A stretch of 64,000 nt of DNA. It comes from RGIG3178 sp964533965. GTDB lineage: Bacteria; Bacillota; Clostridia; Christensenellales; QAND01. A program made the position numbers and the translations under genes. Positions 59,835 through 64,000 of this stretch are shown piece by piece. Position 1 is the first letter of the stretch; the number at the start of each line of letters is the position of its first letter. The stretch covers positions 20,268-84,267 of the forward strand of contig CAZHNN010000011.1 of assembly GCA_964533965.1 (NCBI GenBank), given 5' to 3'. Under the pieces are notes generated by a model. The model was not told the DNA's origin, did no database searches, and was given only the letters and a program-made list of their open reading frames with translations.

Positions 59835-59918
59835 GCGGGCGTGGCGGAATTGGCAGACGCGTTGGATTTAGGTTCCAATGCCTTAGGCGTGGGAGTTCGA
59901 GTCTCTTCGCCCGCACCA
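59835..59918 (+). tRNA. tRNA-Leu (UAG)
   Basis: GCGGGCG/CGCCCGC acceptor stem, anticodon TAG in loop TTTAGGT, long variable arm (84 bases total), encoded CCA. Confidence 0.95.
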
Positions 59919-59925
59919 GAAACAT

Positions 59926-60000
59926 GCGGTAGTAGCTCAGTGGTAGAGTGCCACCTTGCCAAGGTGGATGTCGCGAGTTCGAATCTCGTCTACCGCTCCA
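59926..60000 (+). tRNA. tRNA-Gly (GCC)
   Basis: GCGGTAG/CTACCGC acceptor stem, anticodon GCC in loop TTGCCAA, discriminator T and encoded CCA. Confidence 0.97.
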
Positions 60001-60010
60001 CTGAAACCTT

Positions 60011-60084
60011 GCGGGTGTAGCTCAATGGCAGAGTTCCAGCCTTCCAAGCTGGCTACGTGGGTTCGATTCCCATCACCCGCTCCA
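60011..60084 (+). tRNA. tRNA-Gly (UCC)
   Basis: GCGGGTG/CACCCGC acceptor stem, anticodon TCC in loop CTTCCAA, discriminator T and encoded CCA. Confidence 0.97.
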
Positions 60085-60092
60085 TACACCAT

Positions 60093-60168
60093 GGATCTTT
60101 AGCTCAGTTGGTAGAGCACCTGACTCTTAATCAGGGTGTCCAGGGTTCGAGTCCCTGAAGATCCACCA
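60093..60168 (+). tRNA. tRNA-Lys (CUU)
   Basis: GGATCTT/AAGATCC acceptor stem, anticodon CTT in loop CTCTTAA, TTCGAGT T-loop, encoded CCA. Its last 18 bases recur exactly at 60330-60347. Confidence 0.97.
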
Positions 60169-60209
60169 AGAAATAAATAACCACCCATAAGGGTGGTTAT
60201 TTATTTCTT
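60168..60209 (+). terminator. Terminator of the tRNA cluster
   Basis: AAGAAATAAATAACCACCC and its exact complement flank a four-base loop (19-bp stem). The last tRNA ends where the stem begins. Confidence 0.9.
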
Positions 60210-60221
60210 GATTAAATGAAG

Positions 60222-60347
60222 CAGGGACTCGAACCCGAGAGGGCACGCAGCGTAAACAACGTGCCAGTGGCACGTTGTTAGCGAGTGCGCGAGGGCTATG
60301 CCCGAGCGGGAAAGGACGTGAAGCGGACTGTCCCTGAAGATCCACCA
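60222..60347 (+). repeat. tRNA-Lys-derived element with inverted T-arm and direct 3' end copy
   Basis: CAGGGACTCGAACCC (60222-60236) is an exact inverted copy of the tRNA-Lys(CUU) T-arm (60143-60157). GTCCCTGAAGATCCACCA (60330-60347) is an exact direct copy of that tRNA's 3' end (60151-60168). Between them lies a palindrome, AACAACGTGCC-AGT-GGCACGTTGTT, in a GC-rich stretch. Family knowledge: from memory, similar tRNA-tail-plus-palindrome sequences occur in other clostridial genomes. Inference: a tRNA-derived interspersed repeat, or the scar of an element that used the tRNA end as attachment site. Confidence 0.8.
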
Positions 60348-60455
60348 CATGTTGACTCATTGCTTTATGGGCTTGTTCTGGAGTACGAGAATAGGCAAAA
60401 TGAGCTCTCTGTTTCCGAAAAAGCACCCCCTGCACACTCCCCTGAACATCCATAA
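60339..60455 (+). pseudogene. Possible C-terminal fragment of a lost gene
   Basis: Directly across the second tRNA-end copy, an open frame of 38 codons ends at TAA and reads DSLLYGLVLEYENRQNELS, then VSEKAPPAHSPEHP. The composition is protein-like, but there is no start, no ribosome site and no family I recognise. It could be the tail of a gene brought in or cut off with the element above, or chance. Confidence 0.25.
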
Positions 60456-60790
60456 TTTTGCCTTTAGAAGGGTATTTCTAAGAGATTTTGAACGGGGAGG
60501 AAAAAAGAAATGGGAGGGATAAAATACAGAAACTGTCCTATGAACTAAGGCTCTTAACCTGAAAGATATTATAACGGTGAACTCTATTACTATGAAGTGT
60601 ACTTTTATATGGTGGTATAAAAGGCTAATTCAATATCTTGACACTTATAAGAAGTTTTGGTACTATGCAGCCAGTTTCTAAGAGATGCCATAGAGTAGCA
60701 TATTGTCTTTGTTAACCATGATAAGAGTAAGAGCAGAATGGTTAACTTAAAATGCATATAAGAATTTAATAATAAAGTGAGATGTGTCAA
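60456..60790. other. Intergenic region before the aldo/keto reductase
   Basis: About 335 AT-rich bases with no gene. GTTAACCAT (60711-60719) is an exact inverted repeat of ATGGTTAAC (60738-60746), 44 bases before the reductase start; each arm contains the self-complementary GTTAAC. Its half-site spacing of 27 bases would suit a cooperative repressor or an mRNA hairpin. No clear promoter was seen. Confidence 0.5.
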
Positions 60791-61942
60791 ATGCAAACCA
60801 GGAAATTTGGGAAATTGGGCTATGAAGTATCGCTGTTGGGCATGGGCTGTATGCGATTGCCGCGCACACAAAACGCGGAAGGCAATGGGGAAGTGGACCG
60901 TGAAAAGGCGTATGAGCTGATTCGATATGCAGCCTCTCACGGGATCAATTATTTCGACACCGCGATGACATATCACAGCGAAACAAGTGAGTCTGTGTTG
61001 GGCGAGGCGCTCGAGGGGATTCGTAAGACAGTTCATGTCGCGACGAAGCAGCCCTTCCGCAGAATGAAGGATACGGCAACGCTGCGAAAAAACCTGGAAG
61101 AATCGCTTCATAAGCTTCGCACCGACTATTTGGACCTGTATCTGATACACGGCGTCAGCAGCAGCGGATGGAAAAAGGTCGTCGAAGCGGGGGTTATCGA
61201 CGAATTTGTGCGTTTGAAAGAAGAAGGCCTCATCCGTGGGATAGCGTTTTCTTTTCATGGGGATTACGAGAATTTTGAACAATTCTTTAACGCCTTTGAT
61301 TGGGATATGTGCCAGATTCAGCAGAACCTGATGGATGTAAATAAAGAAGTTACCGAAAAAGCCATTCATCTGGTCGGCAAAAAAGGCGCCGCCTTGGTGA
61401 TCATGGAGCCATTAAGGGGCGGTGGATTGGCAGTTGCCCCAAGCGAGGTGGAAGCGTTGTATCAGTCCTTCCCGGTCAAGCGCACACCAGCGGAATGGGC
61501 GTTCCGGCATTTGTACAACTACCCGGAAATCAGCTGCATCCTTTCGGGGATGACCACCATGGAACAACTGAAAGATAATATCAGAATATTCAGTTCACAG
61601 GATGCAACATCCAATTCGATGAGCCCGAAAGAGAAAGAATTGATCCAAAATGTCAGGCTGGCATACGAGCAACGAAAAGGCATGGCTTGCACCGGGTGCG
61701 AATACTGCATGCCGTGTCCTGCGGGTGTGGATATCCCAAAGATATTTTCACAGTACAACCACGGTGTTATGTTTGAGCAGTATGACGCCAGCCGCAGAAG
61801 GTATTTTTTCCTGTCCCGAACGAACAATACCGCGGAAGCATGTGTTCAATGTGGTATTTGTGTAACGCATTGCCCCCAATACATCGATATCCCGGAGCGG
61901 CTGAAAGAAGCGCATGAAGTCCTTAAAGGTTGGCACGAATAA
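60791..61942 (+). CDS. Aldo/keto reductase with two C-terminal [4Fe-4S] motifs
   Basis: 383 residues. AKR barrel with the catalytic tetrad D56, Y61 (FDTAMTYH), K86 (VATKQP) and H120 (LIHGV); MGCMRLPR at the start. C-terminal ferredoxin-type motifs CTGCEYCMPCPAGV and CVQCGICVTHCPQYI. Family knowledge: AKR-ferredoxin fusions are widespread in anaerobes, and their in vivo reaction is not settled. The start is ATG 60791, where homology begins; the ATG at 60782 abuts its ribosome site. It could couple NAD(P)H to an iron-sulfur chain. Single gene. Confidence 0.94.
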   Translation: MQTRKFGKLGYEVSLLGMGCMRLPRTQNAEGNGEVDREKAYELIRYAASHGINYFDTAMTYHSETSESVLGEALEGIRKTVHVATKQPFRRMKDTATLRKNLEESLHKLRTDYLDLYLIHGVSSSGWKKVVEAGVIDEFVRLKEEGLIRGIAFSFHGDYENFEQFFNAFDWDMCQIQQNLMDVNKEVTEKAIHLVGKKGAALVIMEPLRGGGLAVAPSEVEALYQSFPVKRTPAEWAFRHLYNYPEISCILSGMTTMEQLKDNIRIFSSQDATSNSMSPKEKELIQNVRLAYEQRKGMACTGCEYCMPCPAGVDIPKIFSQYNHGVMFEQYDASRRRYFFLSRTNNTAEACVQCGICVTHCPQYIDIPERLKEAHEVLKGWHE

Positions 61943-62052
61943 CATAGCTATAAACGGGAACGGATTCTTAAATTTCTTGCGAACCAAATTCTTTTAACAA
62001 AAGCTTGAGAAACACTAAATAGTATCAATGATTTGGATTACATGCCTCGCAT

Positions 62053-62089
62053 AAAAAAAAAGAAACCGCCTATGGCGGTTTCTTTTTTT
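62053..62089 (+). terminator. Terminator of the aldo/keto reductase gene
   Basis: GAAACCGCC (62062-62070) pairs with GGCGGTTTC (62074-62082), flanked by an A-run and a T-run. Confidence 0.93.
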
Positions 62090-62217
62090 CTACTATGAAG
62101 CTGATTCACTGCTTCTTTTCAAATTTTGCAATAAAAATGGTACGCCCAAAATATGGAAAAAGTAAAAAGTGTCCTAAGATACGACTTTCGACAAAATTTG
62201 AAAGAATTCGCTAAATA

Positions 62218-62246
62218 TTGACATTCATTTGGGGTTGCTTTAGAAT
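62218..62246 (+). promoter_or_regulatory. Strong sigma-A-type promoter
   Basis: TTGACA (62218-62223), 17 bases, TAGAAT (62241-62246). Predicted start near 62253. The first open frame starts 170 bases further on. Confidence 0.85.
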
Positions 62247-62252
62247 TGTAAA

Positions 62253-62360
62253 CAGGTTGTAAACGTCCATTATTATCTAATAATAATGATTACAGCCTTA
62301 GATAATTGAATTAAAAACACTTTGATGATACGGAATTGATCCCCTTCGTAAGTGTTTTTT
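62253..62360 (+). ncRNA. Candidate small RNA or attenuator leader
   Basis: From the promoter above, a region without a credible ORF ends in AAAAACACTT (62313-62322) pairing with AAGTGTTTTT (62350-62359), with a T-run that resembles an intrinsic terminator. The loop (27 bases) can fold further (ACGGAA with TTCGT). Inference: an RNA of about 108 bases, or a conditional terminator controlling the membrane protein gene downstream. Not matched to a known RNA family by eye. Confidence 0.45.
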
Positions 62361-62422
62361 AGGTGTAATAGCCATATACACATTTACTAAAATAATAGTT
62401 TGTGATAGGGGGATGAAGCTAA

Positions 62423-63967
62423 ATGGGTCTATATCTGCTGTTTATCTCCATCCTGACCTGTGTTGGAATATTCATCTATACTGTCGTTAATTCCGGTTAT
62501 CCGCTATATAGAAATATGGGCATCATCATTGTTGTATTGGCAGGCGCTATTTCCTGTGCTTTCGTTGTGGAAACAGGTCATTTCAACAATTTCAGGGAAC
62601 TGATGACAGCGCTGCTTCTTATGGTTACGTGCCTTGGAGCTATTTCGGTATCCGCCTATATCTTTACATCCAAACATCTGCAAAAGTTGAAAAAGAATCA
62701 GACAGCAAGCATGGAGCAGCCAATTCAGCCTCGCAAAAAGGAGTACAGGGATGAGGAGCCAACGCTCATCCCCGCCAAACAGGATGCGAACAGGAACCCA
62801 ATCACAATAACTGCGGTAACTACACAGAGAAATACGGCACCTTCGCCACAATCCGTCGATTTGAGCCTGATACAGGTGAACGCTGTGCCTGAACATCAGC
62901 AGGCTTCGCGAACTATATCCGAAGTCAGTGCTGAAACAGAGGCAAAACGGTTGGTCCCGGTCAGGCAAACCGGCGTCAACCTTGAAAAAGAACCGGAAAT
63001 CCCCGTTGACAGAAGAGCGGATAGGGAGCAAAAGCCCAGCATAGTCATCAAACGCACAGAGCTCACGTTGAAACCCGCAACACAAGAGCGTACCGGCGCA
63101 GCTGCTAAAAAGCAAACGGATAAGCCTGCAGCTGAGGCATCCGATGCAGACGTAAGGCAGAACTTTGCGGATCTTTTGGAAAGGGAAAAGAAGAGGCTGG
63201 AGGCGGAAGTGCCTGCCGAATTGGCACAGCCAAACGTTTCCGAGAAGAGCGTTGTAAATCAGAAAGAACGTCTGATTGTCAAAGAAACCACCGAACAGCA
63301 GGAAACGAGAAAGGCTGAGAGATCCGCTGATGCGCAAGCGGAGGAAACGGTTTCTGTCTTGAGCGGAATCGCTGTAGAAGATGTGTTGCCAAAGCCGGTT
63401 AAGCTGCAGACCCCGGAAGTGAAGCCGGTACAGCCGGCTGTACATGAAGCGCCTGTTGCAAAGCATGAGGCTGTAGCGCCCAAATGTGAGTTTACAGTGC
63501 CCGAGGAACCAAAGACAGTCAAACAGGATCAGCCGGAGCAGGATTTGCCAGATCCGTCTGTGCCTGCAAAGGATTTTATAGAGCAGCAAACCGAACCTGT
63601 GGTAGTGCAAGAGGCTCAGCCTATTGTCGTCGAATCTCCCAAGGAACCAGAGCCACCGGCCGAACCTGTTGTGAGCAAACAGGAAGCTGTGCTGATAAAG
63701 GCGGTTTCACTTGCCGAGCAGAGCAGATATCTCTTGGCGATGCAGTTGCTGTTATCGGTCTCTTTTTCGGGTGAGCGCGCAGATGTTCAAAAGCGTGCCA
63801 ATCTTCTCATCCTCGAATGCATGATCGAGACAACAGATTTTGCAGGCGCACAGAAGAAGCTGTTCGATATACTCAATGCAAGATATGCCTTTGATGAAAA
63901 GGAAAAGGTCAAGCTTAAAGATATGATGCTGGTGTTGAAGACCGTCGGAGGCGGCCAGAGCGCTTGA
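62423..63967 (+). CDS. Membrane protein with long disordered linker and helical C-terminus, function unknown
   Basis: 514 residues. Three hydrophobic helices at the N-terminus (about 2-20, 31-50, 60-80: LYLLFISILTCVGIFIYTVV, MGIIIVVLAGAISCAFVV, LMTALLLMVTCLGAISVSAYIF). A long Glu/Pro/Lys-rich, probably disordered region follows (about 90-415). A compact helical C-terminal domain (about 420-510: KAVSLAEQSRYLLAMQLLLS, ECMIETTDFAGAQKKLFDILNARYAFDEKEKVKLKDMMLVL) resembles a TPR-like fold. I do not recognise the family. GGGGGA precedes the ATG. The promoter and terminator-like leader upstream suggest transcriptional control. It overlaps the next gene at TGATG. Confidence 0.85.
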   Translation: MGLYLLFISILTCVGIFIYTVVNSGYPLYRNMGIIIVVLAGAISCAFVVETGHFNNFRELMTALLLMVTCLGAISVSAYIFTSKHLQKLKKNQTASMEQPIQPRKKEYRDEEPTLIPAKQDANRNPITITAVTTQRNTAPSPQSVDLSLIQVNAVPEHQQASRTISEVSAETEAKRLVPVRQTGVNLEKEPEIPVDRRADREQKPSIVIKRTELTLKPATQERTGAAAKKQTDKPAAEASDADVRQNFADLLEREKKRLEAEVPAELAQPNVSEKSVVNQKERLIVKETTEQQETRKAERSADAQAEETVSVLSGIAVEDVLPKPVKLQTPEVKPVQPAVHEAPVAKHEAVAPKCEFTVPEEPKTVKQDQPEQDLPDPSVPAKDFIEQQTEPVVVQEAQPIVVESPKEPEPPAEPVVSKQEAVLIKAVSLAEQSRYLLAMQLLLSVSFSGERADVQKRANLLILECMIETTDFAGAQKKLFDILNARYAFDEKEKVKLKDMMLVLKTVGGGQSA

Positions 63968-64000
63968 TGAAGGAACAAAAGAGAGAAAAGAAATCGAAAA
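63967..64000 (+). CDS. Next gene, 5'-end only
   Basis: ATG at 63967 shares its A with the stop of the preceding gene (TGATG), a coupling arrangement used elsewhere in this window. Only 11 residues are visible, MKEQKREKKSK, a charged start that cannot be assigned. The window ends inside it. Confidence 0.5.
   Translation, partial: MKEQKREKKSK

Noticed and set aside
60127..60453. Minus-strand open frame across the tRNA-Lys and its repeat (contains RDSNPGHPD)
   Set aside because: This is antisense translation of a tRNA and a palindromic element, a well-known source of false hypothetical proteins.
1..64000. CRISPR array or intact insertion sequence
   Set aside because: No regularly spaced direct repeats and no transposase or integrase reading frame with its motifs was found.

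Overview
The window looks like a chromosomal segment of an anaerobic, Gram-positive Clostridia-type Bacillota genome, from a draft assembly with five short runs of N. The support is strong AGGAGG- or GGGGGA-type ribosome sites with frequent TTG and GTG starts, a CIRCE element on htpG, a Gram-positive LexA box, a SleB/CwlJ-type hydrolase, clostridial SH3b/NlpC wall proteins, a DUF1540 protein, RqcH, [4Fe-4S]-rich redox proteins and radical-SAM enzymes. There is no rRNA, CRISPR array or intact insertion sequence. Three N-runs (14003-14025, 27466-27482, 53004-53013) lie inside genes and throw the frame. In each case the reading frame resumes if the true gap is a multiple of three, so these genes are annotated as intact.

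1-11.1 kb holds a partial lamin-tail-domain surface protein, a DUF1540 protein, HrcA/CIRCE-controlled htpG, a B12-binding radical SAM protein coupled to a YaiI/YqxD protein, an NlpC/P60 wall hydrolase, an M20 amidohydrolase, an MFS exporter and a secreted SH3b-chitinase whose ribosome site sits in a hairpin. 11.3-20.5 kb is a signalling block: a large PAS/GAF histidine kinase with a degenerate receiver domain, a TetR regulator and, divergently, a 1229-residue 7xPAS-GGDEF-HD-GYP protein that shares a tandem PAS cassette with the kinase. 20.8-25.6 kb is a redox block: a soluble fusion of an [FeFe]-hydrogenase-like H-cluster domain to a chemoreceptor signalling domain, then ApbE coupled to a NapH-like membrane ferredoxin with an FMN-binding tail, then a second NlpC/P60 protein.

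25.8-38.7 kb holds a zinc alcohol dehydrogenase, a ChbG/YdjC-like deacetylase, a 2905-residue cyclic beta-1,2-glucan synthase-like protein and an SH3b/peptidoglycan-binding exoprotein with an unclassified C-terminal domain. 38.8-45 kb has an apparently self-regulated TetR-hydrolase operon, a ChrB-like/MFS operon behind a perfect palindrome, an ABC exporter and an HpcH/HpaI aldolase. At 45.1-47.3 kb a DNA-repair radical SAM gene and its DUF4130 partner follow a consensus promoter overlapped by a LexA box. 47.5-56.3 kb holds a zinc-ribbon protein, a CPBP protease, a HAD phosphatase, an XRE/PLDc_N/ABC operon resembling B. subtilis yxlEFG, a HEAT-like protein and a second ABC drug-type exporter.

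56.3-59.3 kb is housekeeping (rqcH, rdgB, a YfcE-type phosphodiesterase), followed by eight tRNA genes (Arg, His, Gln, Lys, Leu, Gly, Gly, Lys). Directly after the last tRNA is an unusual element carrying both an inverted copy of the tRNA T-arm and an 18-nt direct copy of the tRNA 3' end. The window ends with an iron-sulfur aldo/keto reductase, a promoter-terminator unit without an ORF, and an unrecognised membrane protein coupled to a further gene that runs off the edge.

The most interesting items are the H-cluster/chemoreceptor fusion, the LexA-controlled radical SAM/DUF4130 pair, the tRNA-derived element, the shared PAS cassette and the candidate regulatory RNAs.
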